From NCBI RefSeq assembly GCF_000485595.1, contig NW_014577937.1:2759-64021 (forward strand): a DNA stretch of 61,263 nucleotides. The letters run 5' to 3'. The number at the start of each line of letters is the position of its first letter. Positions within the stretch are counted from its first letter, which is position 1. This stretch comes from Priapulus caudatus. Lineage: Eukaryota > Priapulida > Priapulimorpha > Priapulimorphida > Priapulidae. The notes below the pieces were generated by a model. That model searched no databases, was not told where the DNA came from, and saw only the letters and a list, made by a program, of their open reading frames with translations. Shown in pieces: positions 35,984-46,516 of the stretch. A program made the position numbers and the translations under genes.

Positions 35984-36055
35984 TTCCCACACCGGGAATC
36001 GAACCCGGGCCACGGCGGTGAGAGCGCCGGATCCTAACCACTAGACCATATGGGA
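35984..36055 (-). tRNA. tRNA-Glu (CTC)
   Basis: On the minus strand the 72 nt fold as a standard cloverleaf. Acceptor TCCCATA pairs with TGTGGGA (one G-U), the D arm contains GTCTAGTGGTTAGGAT, and the anticodon arm CGGCG is closed around CTCTCAC (anticodon CTC). The T arm is GGTTCGATTCC with GGCCCG/CGGGT context, and the discriminator is A. Boxes A and B match the pol III consensus, and a TTTT lies about 5 nt downstream (35,976-35,979). No intron. Confidence 0.95.
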
Positions 36056-36357
36056 TACTTGTGAAAATATTGTTGTAGTTAATATTTATTCCTTATAATA
36101 TGTAACACAATTAATTGGATTTTGATAAAAAAAACTTCTTGCTTACAGTAACTTAACTTTGCTCTTCTCTTTCAATGCCCGTACAAGGAATTAAATGCTT
36201 TAAACGGTAAAATATGTATGAGTCGTGTAGAATTTTCCTTTAGCTTCGACAGGTGGCACGAGAGTCGGAGAGATAAAATGTCTGCACCCATGATCTTATC
36301 TCTTTTGCCTTACATCTCGTTGCCTTCGTCCTACTCCTAGTGCTAGTAGGCCAAGTT

Positions 36358-36534
36358 ATGAAAATTTGGAAAGAATTAACGTTTTTCCGGAAAATAGGAC
36401 TTTGCATAGTGATAGGGTCTGCAGTTTCATATTTCGTATCAAACGGGCGCAACATTGGTGATATGATGTTCAACACAAAGCCCCTACCCACTGACACTGT
36501 TGTTGAGAAAAAGGGCACGAAATGGGACATTTGA
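36358..36534 (+). CDS. Possible small membrane protein (58 aa), unrecognised
   Basis: From ATG at 36,358 the frame reads MKIWKELTFFRKIG, a hydrophobic helix CIVIGSAVSYFV, then a polar tail ending GTKWDI. The frame is open upstream to 36,277 without an ATG and encodes a second hydrophobic stretch VAFVLLLVLV. An ATG at 36,278 in another frame is one indel away from joining it. Size and layout resemble small mitochondrial or ER membrane proteins, but I recognise no family. It lies between the tRNA and the secreted-protein gene. It could also be a chance frame. Confidence 0.3.
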   Translation: MKIWKELTFFRKIGLCIVIGSAVSYFVSNGRNIGDMMFNTKPLPTDTVVEKKGTKWDI

Positions 36535-36807
36535 CACAGTAAACAGTGAAAAGTCGGCACAGCCAACCATAGTTTGGAGCCCCGGCTCTCATTTTGGGAA
36601 ATGTGTACATTTAGTGATAGTGTACATTCATAATATTGTGTATTTGGTTAATTATTTATGACACAACTTCATCATTTTATTTTGAAATATTGACGCAAAT
36701 ACCTTGGTTGGTGTATAGTATTAGTAGTTAGTACAACTACAAGTACGACTAGCAAGTTGTATTTGCTATACTATTCCTACGCTTCCGCAACATCGTCATC
36801 GGCAAAG

Positions 36808-36969
36808 ATGTTGCAGATAAATCATGTTCAGCAAAGAATTTTGGTAACACTTGTATGTGTGTTGCTAATTATGGACTGCTGCTGCATTTTGGAGTGTCTT
36901 GAAAACTCACAGGCAAAGAGAGTTCTTTACCACTACCGGCGCTTCGATTACAGAAAGAAGAAACCACAG
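36808..36969 (+). CDS. Secreted protein, exon 1 (signal peptide)
   Basis: 54 codons from ATG 36,808 to CAG before GTGAGT. The hydrophobic core ILVTLVCVLLIMDCCCIL makes a clear signal peptide, and the exon ends in the basic run RKKKPQ. Confidence 0.65.
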
Positions 36970-39900
36970 GTGAGTTTTCAATAAGACTGCATTCATGCAT
37001 TAATTCACATTGAGTCTTCTATGGCTATACAAACGTTTTCGTACCCTGTGTGAGAAACAGGGTTGCCAAAGAAATCTCTAGTTTGTTGTAGAGCTATATC
37101 TGCCCTACGGCAAAGTAAACTAGAAAGAGGGCACTTGGAGAGTGCGAATCCTCCACACAGGCGATCGCTACACCTATGATATCAGAACGCTATTCTACAG
37201 CGCAGTGAAATAAATCTATATCAGAACACTGGCACACACAACACGCCTGGAAATACCGCCTGGAACCCCCGCCCCGTGTTAGCAATGGTACGGTCCTGCT
37301 ATGACCCAGCGTTGATTCTATACTTATCCTGCGGACGAAGTGTAGCTCTATAGAGATCAGTGTTCGAAATATACTTAATGACCCTGTTACCTTGACTTTG
37401 GGTCAAGGTCCACTCAGAATTGATAAGGGTCTTACGCCCCATAAGATGCACCTGTGGGACCAAGTTTAAATCTCTACCCTCTTACGCCGTTTGCAAAGAT
37501 ATTGAGCAGACCGACACACACAGACACACACACATATGTACAAACGAACCAAAAACAATAGCTACACTTCGTGCGGAGGATAATTTACTCACCAGTGCTT
37601 GAGCTAGTGATTGTCTGGCAAAAGACAGGGTTCGTACGGGTCCTTAAAAACCATAGTCCTTAATTTTGAAAAATTGTAAATTTATGTACTTAAATAAGTC
37701 CTTTCATTTTCATGCAAAACATGTTAAAAAGTCAACTAAAAGTCTTTTAAAAATAATTTTCACTTGTTCCTAATTTCTTCCTAAAAATATTTTTGGCTCA
37801 GTTAAAGTTAGGCATTATTTGATTGGCTGAGTTGGCAAGTATCTTTTTAATTCCTGATGAATTGCTCCTTAAATGAAGGTCTCAAGGAACCCTAACCCCT
37901 AACCCTAAACCCTAACCCTAATCCCTGGCGTTTAGGGGCATTGTTGTATTATTCATAATTATGCTGCTTTCTTGTGTCAACAAAGTTATCAGCATGGCAT
38001 GTGACTGGGCCCACCTATGGAGGTTCGAGAAAACGAATAAACATGGACTGGTTTCTGTTAACGCAAGGCTTTTGTCCTACTCATATATTTGTGTCTAATT
38101 AACGCCCACAAGATAAAACCTCCTGACTCAACCATGGTGGTCATGATCGTTAAAAGAGGACCGGAAAGACACTAGTAAATAGGACAGTGGTGATGCCCCA
38201 GTTTTCTCAGTTTGGCCCATGTTATGTTGGTTAGACAAGTCAATGCGGTATGGTAGTGCATGCTACACGCGCCAGTTAGCTCTCTGATCCTTACTGATTT
38301 TCGGCCGACTGAGCAGTGACTTTCTCTGACTATCTGTGGAACTTTACACACTGTTTGCCCTCCCGGCGGTAGTAGTTGACTACTGGCCACAGTTCCAAGT
38401 CCAACACCTGAGTCATTCGACTTTAGGAAGCCGGAGGGCTGGTCAAAATGGATCAGACGGTTTCGATAGCATTCAGACAAGTGTCTAGGGCCTCTCAGAA
38501 AAGGGAGAGAGGACCAGAACAAATAGACACCCCTCATCTACTCATGGGGATTGAAGCGAGAGGATATTCTAATTGTCACCTGAATCTAACGGAGGATGAG
38601 AACAAGAGTTACGAACTCACTAGAGCTAAACTGGATAGATATTTTGTACCGAAGAGGAATGTCATTTTGAAACGGGCCAAAATTCAAATCAACGTTTTCC
38701 AGAAGGAGGGTGAACCTGTGGAATTCGTTCAATCACCGATCTTTTCACTCTTGCGGAAACAGTGCGGACTTTCGGTAACACTGCATGACGAGTTAATCCC
38801 GGGATATGGATTTGTGGTAGACTTAAGCGCGGCAGATTGTCAGAGCGTCTGCAACTTTGAGCGCAGACTTGTCGCTTTAGACGCCATGGACAAGGGCTCG
38901 CCAGAGCGCAAACCATTCGCAGAGCAACAGGGCATTTCTGCGAGGGAGCGCCTCCCCCATTGCCGGCGGACGGTCGCCAAAGTCCAGAAACGACGAGGAT
39001 GCTTCAATGGCGTCCCCAAATGTCCACCGCCTTACATCCGCCATTACAGTGCGTAGCAACAGTCGAAGCAGTTCTAGCCTAGAACAGCAGGCTGGGACGT
39101 CGTCGGTCCCAACTGTGGACAAACGCCCGCATGAGAAAAAAGCCGTGTCCGCCAAAAGGTGTAGAATGCGCCATTTTTGCAAAGAAAATTGGGCCCACTT
39201 CAAAATGTATTGCCGAATTCGCCAACATCAGTCAACGAGGTTGGTTGCGGCGCAGTTGAACCCCTCATTCCGCTTTCATTGGGAGCACTACAATTCTCAA
39301 CCAGAGGGGGATCTTTCGCTGGCCCAAAGCCGAAGTAAAAGATAGCAGACTTCGTTCATCGTGTGGAAAATCGATACGGGTTTGCCAGTTACGTGTATTG
39401 CCATGAAAATGGTACTGGCGAACCGCTATGGAAATGTTGGGTCAGGCCTGCTAAGGTCCTAGTAGGAGCTGCTGGTTCAAAACTCGCGCTGTCGAGGATG
39501 TTTCGTGGAAAACTGATTGAGGAAAGGGTATCGTGCGCGGTCGCGAAACCGAACATCTACTTCCGTTCGCGACCTTGCGGAAACCACTTTCTTGGCGGAT
39601 CAAGCCATCAGGAAAACTTAATCTCCGTGGTCGGTAGTCAGGTTCGTTCAAGGGCAAAAGCTACAAAGGTGGAAAATGTCATTTCCAGAAACTGGTTCTC
39701 GCTTGCGTAAGATTGAGGGTGACTATGAGATTAAAATATCGGAGGACAGTGCCGCAACCGTTACTCGATCTCACGGCCCCGCGTCGTTGTTTCCATATAC
39801 CGCTGTACGAGAATGGTGAAGGAAGAGCCTCATTGCGCATGCGAGAGCATGGGAGTTATTTCCAAGTAACTGAGCCAACGATACTTGGCTGTGCTGGAAT

Positions 39901-42900
39901 GGTTTGTGGTTCCAAACACCAACGGGAACTGTCAGGATCTGCGTAGACCTGACAAGTTGAATGAAAGTTGTTTAGAAAACGTGAGAAACACATATCTGAC
40001 CGTCTGTGGACACGTCCCTAGGCGGTACTTAGTGGAGCAAAGGTGTTTTCGAAACTGCGATCGCCAACTCCGGTTTGGTGGCAGTTGGCCTCTAAGCAGG
40101 ATGTTCTAGTCTGACCACGTTCATCACTCCATTCGGGGGGTTCTGTTTTAATAGACTCCCTTTACGGAATCTCATCGGCGCCTGGAGATATTCCAGCGCC
40201 GAATGCAGGACATTGCTAGAGGACTTAGATGGAGTTTTGATGCGTCATATGGATGATCCATTCTGCATCTTCGGAAAGGATCAAGGCGAACCGATGGAAG
40301 GAACTCACGCATGTTCTAAAGTGTCTGAGAGACGGCAGGTGTTACCCTGAATGAGCACAAGTGTGAGTTTTTCAGTCGATCTTCAAAGTCATAGTACCAT
40401 AGGGTACTGTCAGTGCCGAAGGCATTGACGCAGACCACAACACCAGCGTCAAGGCTATTACAGGAGATGGAACGGCCAGGAAATCACGGCTTAGACGTTT
40501 CTAGGCATGCTAAACCAGTTTTGGGGAAATTCGTCCTAAACCTAGCGGACGCAGAGCGGAGCCTCTTTCGCTGTTACTCAGCGTGAAAAAATGCGTGGCT
40601 TTGAAGTCAAGCTTCAGGGAACGTTGCTTTCATGACGAACTGAAGGCATTCTTTCACGTGACTGGTATTCTGCGCTGTATTGATCCGAGCAGGAGACACG
40701 CTCGTCTCAAGCTGATTCGTCGTCGTTGGATTAGGAGCGGTTCATCAAGCCAGAAACGGATGCAATTGTGGTTGAAAACATCGCAGTACGCGTCACGTTC
40801 ATTGTCTGATACGGAGAAACGGTACGCTGAGGTGGGAGAAGAAGCGCAGCCGGCAGCGTAGGGCTTGGCGATTAAGGTTCAAGAGTATCTGATTGGAAAA
40901 ATTTTTACTCTAGAAACGGATCTGGCCGTTAGTGTTCGCTTCTTCGGCCATCAAAAGAGTGTGGATGAACTTCCCCGCACGAAGGTCCAACGCTTCAAAC
41001 TCGTATGATGCGCTACCGATACAGTATTATACATGTATCCGGGGAAAAGAACTGTATACCGCAGACGCCCTTGTCGAGGGCGCCAGGATGTCTATTCAGC
41101 ACGTCTGCAGGAACAGTAGAAACTCGCCGCAGGATGTCAAGTACGTGGGAGTTAATCGTGCAGGATGTCTGCCCGCCCCGAAAAAGTTCTAGCTGAAATT
41201 CGTCAGAAGGCAGTCCGAAGACGAAGTGTCTGCCAAATCGTCCAAATTACTGTCAGATGGTTGGGGGGCCTAGGACGATCAATACGGTCAATGGAGCTGT
41301 TGTACCGTTTTACCCCAGTAAGCAGGTGAACTGACCTGTTTTATGGACGGGTTTACTGATGAAGGGTACTAGAATAGTCATACCACAAGGCATGCGCTTA
41401 GAACTCTTGGATAGGATTCCAACGAAGGTCCACCAGGGGTAACTAGTTGTAGGCGTTCGTCACAGGAATCTGTGTGGTGGCCAGGGACTGAGTAACAGTT
41501 TTAGGAAACTCTAGTGCAAGGCTTAAATTCTGTGCCAAAAGAACGTGTTGTTCGCCATGAGCCGACACATACAACCGGTTTTCCCAAAACGTCCTTGGGC
41601 AGATCGTTCTTGGTTACAGACTTGTTCGAACTTGAACAGAAGTGTTTCACTACTTGTCAGTGAGTCGATTACTTCTCGTGCTATATAGGAGAACTCGCGA
41701 AGTTTGACGCAGGTTTATCATCGGAAGCCATAGTAGAGATCAACCATCTTGAAGTCGATCCTTTCGCGAGACATGGGTTCCAGACACGCGGTCAGTCGAC
41801 AATGGACCACAGTCATTCCGCCAGAAGTGGAATTCGCAAGCTTCGCGGGATTACCTTACAACTTCACCGCTGCCACAAGTAGCCCGCTGTAATCCTTCAA
41901 GGCACAATTGCGGAGGTAGATCACGCGCGGTGCAAACGTGAAAGGATCCTGGTGAAAGAACGGCAAAGGACCCATAACTGTCGCACTGCGTAGCGTGACA
42001 GAGACCCACACTCTCTTCGCAACGACGGTACAGCCCGGCAGAAAATTGGCTGTTCGGGAGACGCGTACGTACCAAATTTCTGTCCGCATGCATCGAGCAA
42101 CTAAAACTCCCGTTTCGGCGGATGATGGGACAACTCTCGGCATAAGACCGAACTTAGGGAGTACCGGCAAAAAGACGAGCGAAAACCGCGTGAGGCAGAC
42201 GGTGGTGCGAGACAACTTCATTGAACTGAAGGATGGGAGACATGTGTGGAGTTCGTGAGTGTAAGAGACGTTCGCCGCTTAAGGTCATGCACAAAGCGGA
42301 GACACGCGATCGGTATGTTGTAGAGACTCAATCTGGGGTCGTCCCTGATGAGCGAAACCGCAGAAGCTTGGTGTCAAGCTTAGCCCAGATTATTGAGGCA
42401 GGATTTCGGTCGAAGAAACCGCCAGATCGCGAAAGTACATTCGTGAACAAACCCCGCAAGCAGATTGAGCGCAATCCCAATCCTGCGACTCGTTAGTTCA
42501 GTGAACAGGACATTCCCATCCGCGCGTGACTGAACTTTCAACTGCATTGAGCGACATTTCATCAGGGAAAGTAACTGACTGGGGGACAGCCTAAGCTATG
42601 CAGTAGTGACTAGGTCAGGCAGAGTTGTCCAAACGTGTGTTGTGAAGTCTAGGACTCGTGAACAATCGCTGTTTTAGCCAGATCAGGAGTTAATGTGAGA
42701 ATTTAGTGTTTTAAAAAGATAGAGTGACGCGGGGGGTGTGTTTCTAACACTGATAAAGTGTTGATGCGTTAAATGGGTTACATGCATTCAATTGTGCAGT
42801 ATCTTATATTTTAATCTTTTTGTCAGCGGAATGCATCTTTTGGTAATTATGGACTGTTATGGGGATCGATATCTGCAAAGAGCTGCATTATTAGTTTTAT

Positions 42901-44640
42901 TTTTCAGTCTCAAAGGGATGTTGTATTATCATAATTTATCTGTTCTTTGTGTCAACAAAGTTATCAGCCTAGGCATGTGCTGCCACGCTATGGAGGTTGT
43001 GAGAAAACGAAATAACGATGGCTCGGATTTCTGTTAACGACAAGGCTTTTGTCCTATTCATTATTTTTGTGTCTAATTTAACGCACAAGATAACCTCCTG
43101 GACTCAACAGGCATCTCGCGCTGCAAAGGATATCTGGATTACCATTCAGGAAAGACTGTGTTAGCAAATATGAACCAAATAATAGTCTTGAGCGACAATT
43201 AAATTACCATGTAATGCAACGGGACTCTCCTCCGTGAGTTTCAATTAGCAGAATACAACAGTCGCTATCACTTCCAACAAACTGAAGTAGCTGGGAACTA
43301 GTCATATTGCAGAGCAATGTGTATGCTTATATAATCCATGAATAATTACAGTGCAGCTAATATACAGAAGCGGCCAAAAGGACGAGAAGCAATTGGGGCA
43401 AAAATAAAATTAGGACCAGTTTACTAGGACTTCATTTAAGGATGAAGGTCCTTAAAAGTTTAATAATATGGTCCATGAAAGTCCTTAAAAGTTCTTTAAA
43501 TTAAGCGCATACAGATCCATTTATCTAACATCTTGAGTGGGAACACTGAAAGATGTATACATTTTTGAAAATATCTGATACCTTATACCTGAAAATATTA
43601 CGGTAGATGTATAATATTAATAACATTACAATTTTATTCAGATAATAGATTATAGATCTTATATGAGCATTTTATTATAAAACATTGCCTATACATAATG
43701 ATAGAAACATGGAGATTTAATTTTCACAATTTTCAGATGTCTGCTAATTTGGGCATTTTATGAATTTTGTAATTTGGGTGTTTTGCTAGGGGTCGTAATT
43801 TAGGCGCCGGTATTCAGTATGAAAAATGGCTTGGATTAGGCGCAGATCACTCGGGGTCACCAAACTCACAGCCATCTACAAAGTGGTCAAGGGGATAGTC
43901 TCGGCCCTCTTTTTCAATTTCGTGCTGTATGATTTGTTTATATATAAAGTTAAAAAATATTCGAGCATAATTGTTTTAATGTCTAATTGCAGGAGCAGTC
44001 CTTTAAGAAGTATTCTCGTGCCTGTGATCAGCGTGAGAAGTGTAGGCAACTTGTTGGTGCAGCACGGACAACATGTGGTCGGCAGTGCTTATCAGAGTAC
44101 TGTTTCAATGAACTCTATGGGATAGATGAGGTAATTAAGCAAGTACTTGTGTATAACTGCATACAACATGTGTCTATTGAACTGGAACGTGGTCTTACCC
44201 ATTAAGTGTTTGTTTAAATTGCTGATAGTTTCTTAATATTTGCATCCAATATGTGTCATGGTTGTTATTATTTTATGTGAATTAAAATCCTATTATAGTT
44301 TCCCCCAAATCATTCTCATCTTGCTGTGTCCAGTGTATGCCCCAGTTATAATTGCAGTATATTTGTTAGTGTTGTACTACGTATATATAGCAGACCTACG
44401 AGTACATAAAATTCAGTGTTACTGTTATCTATCGTCCATAAAACATCATCAAGATTAACCTTCTTCCAAAGCTAGTAATATAGCTGTATAAGAATAAGCT
44501 AATCACTGTATTAATGCAGTTTTTGTATTATCCCTGTCTTGCAGCTAGAAGATGGTGAGATTGACGTTAGGCTACACTCCTTCAAGGGATGCTTTTTTGA
44601 GGAGCAGTACAACATGACTAAGATAAAGAGAATTAATTGA
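36808..44640 (+). CDS. Secreted cysteine-containing protein of unknown function (3 exons, 131 aa)
   Basis: Exons 36808-36969, 43993-44130 and 44545-44640 join in phase 0 at both junctions, with donors GTGAGT and GTAATT and acceptors TTGCAG and TTGCAG, ending at TGA 44,638. Residues 1-30 form a signal peptide (MLQINHVQQRILVTLVCVLL). The mature part has a basic stretch (HYRRFDYRKKK), then five cysteines in exon 2 (ACD, KCR, TCG, QCL, YCF), and in exon 3 the acidic LEDGEIDVR followed by GCF. The pattern C...RxCxxxC...DELEDGEIDVR looks like a conserved eukaryotic family of small secreted proteins, but I cannot name it. Intron 1 holds a whole Ty3/gypsy element. A start at 36,757 would add 17 residues but would bury the signal peptide. 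Confidence 0.7.
37889..37925. repeat. Interstitial telomeric repeat (CCCTAA)n
   Basis: Five to six imperfect CCCTAA units immediately left of the Ty3/gypsy insertion site. Confidence 0.85.
37942..38134 (+). repeat. 5' LTR of the intronic Ty3/gypsy element
   Basis: Begins TGTTGTATTATTCATAATTA and ends CTGACTCAACCA. It is followed at once by TGGTGGTCATGATCG, positioned as a primer-binding site. Confidence 0.75.
38448..39056 (+). pseudogene. Gag remnant of the Ty3/gypsy element
   Basis: Open for about 200 codons. NLTEDENKSYELTRAKLDRY, FVPKRNVIL, QKEGEPVEFV and LHDELIPGYGFVVDL correspond to the capsid region of K02A2.6-like gypsy Gag. One or more frame errors lie before the nucleocapsid. Gag would form the particle in which reverse transcription occurs. 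Confidence 0.75.
39100..39420 (+). pseudogene. Nucleocapsid and protease remnant
   Basis: A degenerate zinc-knuckle region (CRMRHFCKENWAHFKMYC) is followed near 39,358 by VWKIDTGLPVTCI, the protease active-site loop with the usual DTG. The frame then breaks. Confidence 0.65.
39700..40480 (+). pseudogene. Reverse transcriptase remnant
   Basis: Reading across several frames: GDYEIKISEDSAATV, then VISK, then LEWFVVPNTNG and ICVDLT (the MVxVPKKNGxxRICVDL region). Further on come GISSAPGDIP (FGISSAPEIFQ) and VIWMIHS where the catalytic YMDD-like box should be. The expected order is kept but stops are frequent, and the catalytic box has lost its aspartates. Confidence 0.65.
41390..42260 (+). pseudogene. 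Integrase remnant
   Basis: Fragments resembling the zinc-binding and core regions (RIPTKVHQG, HRNLC, RPWADRSWLQT) appear in shifting frames. The frame at 41,995-42,258 then matches the basic C-terminal part. Inactive. Confidence 0.5.
42919..43109 (+). repeat. 3' LTR of the intronic Ty3/gypsy element
   Basis: Begins TGTTGTATTATCATAATTTA and ends GGACTCAACA. It differs from the 5' LTR by substitutions and small indels, so the insertion is not recent. Confidence 0.75.
43121..43405 (+). repeat. Direct duplicate of 44,969-45,238 (indel-rich copy)
   Basis: Both contain AAATATGAACCAAATAATAG, GCAGAATACAACA and ACTGAAGTAGCTGG in the same order. This copy carries about 20 extra single bases. It lies directly right of the Ty3/gypsy TSD. 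Confidence 0.8.
43993..44130 (+). CDS. Secreted protein, exon 2 (cysteine cluster)
   Basis: 46 codons between TTGCAG and GTAATT, starting EQSFKKYSRACDQREKCRQL and ending YCFNELYGIDE. Five cysteines in about 30 residues suggest disulphides. Confidence 0.7.
44545..44640 (+). CDS. Secreted protein, exon 3 (C-terminus)
   Basis: 31 codons plus TGA, reading LEDGEIDVRLHSFKGCFFEE and a basic end (TKIKRIN). The acceptor CTGTCTTGCAG has a good pyrimidine tract. No clean AATAAA was seen nearby. Confidence 0.7.
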   Translation, partial: LEDGEIDVRLHSFKGCFFEEQYNMTKIKRIN

Positions 44641-44968
44641 GATAACATTGAAGACAAAAAATAGAGATTATATAATTTCAAAACATTGTACGTCAAATTA
44701 ATGTTCATTTATTGTTCAATTTTGATGTGGGTATGTGGAGCCTTTTTTCATTGTGTTCCTAGTCATAATGTCAGCACATCCAAGTGAAATTACCTACATT
44801 TTTCATATTCTGTGTACTATGTTCTAGTAAATATTACCAAATATGTATGAATAGGAGGAAATATTCTAGCATTTTTATTGCAGCTAATGCCGTTTCTCTG
44901 CACTTCTGTATTTAACTCGTTAAAATAGCACTGTGGCAATGTGATACCTCCCTGGGCTAGGGGCATTA

Positions 44969-45238
44969 GGTGCAAGGATATTGGATTACCATCAGGAAAG
45001 CACGTTTGAGCAAATATGAACCAAATAATAGTCTTTGAGCGACAATTTAAATTACCATGTAACTGCCAAGGACTCTCCTCTGAGTTATTAGCAGAATACA
45101 ACAGCGCTATCACTTCAACAACTGAAGTAGCTGGAATAGTCATATTGGCAGAGCAATTGTATGCTAATAATCCATGAATAATACAGTGCACTAATATACA
45201 GAGCGGCCAAAGGGACGAGAGCAATGGGAAAATAAATT
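44969..45238 (+). repeat. Direct duplicate of 43,121-43,405 (cleaner copy)
   Basis: It lies just 3' of the secreted-protein gene. It is preceded by CTAGGGGCATTAGGTGCAAGG, which resembles the two sides of the Ty3/gypsy insertion site joined without the element. Confidence 0.75.
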
Positions 45239-46463
45239 AGATATTCACAAGGGAAGTGCTTCAGTGGTTTAAAGTAGTACTCACGTAAACCATCAAAAAT
45301 ATTTACTAAAATTCTACATCGTTTCGATACTGTAATTTAAAACAAATGCCGACACAGTTTGTTTCACTCGATAATGCATACAGTTTCGTTGATTCGGCCA
45401 TGTGCTGTCTTCTGCTCGTCTGCTGCTTGCTGGCTTGCTTGCTTGCTTTGTTTCTTGATCGCTAAGTTTAGAGACACGCCACCAGGCTTGACATGAGAGT
45501 CACCTTCTCACTGCTTGTTTCCTCACACTTTGTTACCAGCCAGTAGAAATGCCGAAGTTCTGGAGCTTCTTACTTTACGTTGGCGTGCGCGAACATCGGA
45601 ATGTTCGCAGTAATCTCACATATCGTGCTGCTACACATGATCGGTACACAGGCCTCGGACAGGACCACAATTACTATAATCGGTATCAATGCCGGTTTCT
45701 TCGTCTTTGCTCTTTTTCTCTTCTTCCTCCTACTCCTCCTCCTCTTCCTCCCCCTCTTCCTTCTCCTCCCCCCTAATATGTCTTCTTTTTTCATTGCCGT
45801 TCTACCTTGTTCTATATCGTATATTACCTTGCTGCTACTCCTGCAATACCCCAGCTACCGTTCTTGATAGTTACGATGCAGATGATTATGCGATAATGAG
45901 GTGCAGTAAATAATACACATAAAAAGAGCCAGATAAGTTTGAACTCTATAGGAATTTTTATATTGGTGACGACTTCGCGGTGGTGTTGGTCCTCGTGGTG
46001 GCGGTGGCGGGGGCGATGGCAGTGGCGGTGGTTCTTTATTACAGTAACATTCAGTTCCTTTAATTTTAATGCTGCCTCCTGCAAAATTACAGACCGATAG
46101 GTCCTTATGCATGACAAAGAAAGTGGTGGAAAAAGAATAATAATAATAAGAAGAAGAATTCGTGGAATAACAAACATTGCCATATACCGATGACCCCCTG
46201 GTAGCAGTGTAGCCAATGCGACGCGAGGGGAAATTTGACTCAATTGCCGCTGGATGGCGCCAGTTCCCGCTTGGAAGTCGGTACTGTGATTCTGTGCATT
46301 TATACGTTTATTCTATCATGAATCTATGGTTTATACACTAATAATAGCTTCTTTAATGCTAATCTAGCGTAAAGGAGAAAAATCAACTAAATGCCAACGT
46401 TCGCGGCAATTCTAAGAACGTGATTTGTTTTTGCGGGAAAGTAATTTACATATTTCTGTGATC
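45239..46463. other. Intergenic region between the two host genes
   Basis: It contains a pyrimidine-rich CTCCTC tract (45,700-45,775), a GGTGGCGG run near 46,000 and presumably the NAA20 promoter and 5' UTR. A GCCAAT at 46,210 could be a CCAAT box. Open frames across the pyrimidine tract are compositional. Confidence 0.4.
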
Positions 46464-46516
46464 ATGACATCGATAAAACCTTTCACGTGTGATGATATGT
46501 TCCGTTTCAATAATGT
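46464..46516 (+). CDS. NAA20: NAA20 exon 1
   Basis: ATG then TSIKPFTCDDMFRFNN and two bases of the next codon, donor GTAAGT at 46,517. It is too short to stand out as a frame and was recognised by family similarity and phase. Confidence 0.9.

Larger units (their letters stand above)
37942..43109 (+). mobile_element. Full-length but decayed Ty3/gypsy element with 5-bp TSD
   Basis: LTR-like ends at 37,942-38,134 and 42,919-43,109 share TGTTGTATTATCATAAT, GTGTCAACAAAGTTATCAGC and the closing ACTCAACA. A polypurine AAAGGGA precedes the 3' LTR. Perfect GGCAT duplications flank the element (37,937-37,941 and 43,110-43,114). Inside, in order, are gag, zinc-knuckle remnant, protease, reverse transcriptase and integrase remnants, all with stops and shifts. 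It sits in intron 1 of the secreted-protein gene, in sense orientation. Its style is that of the K02A2.6-like gypsy group. Confidence 0.85.
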
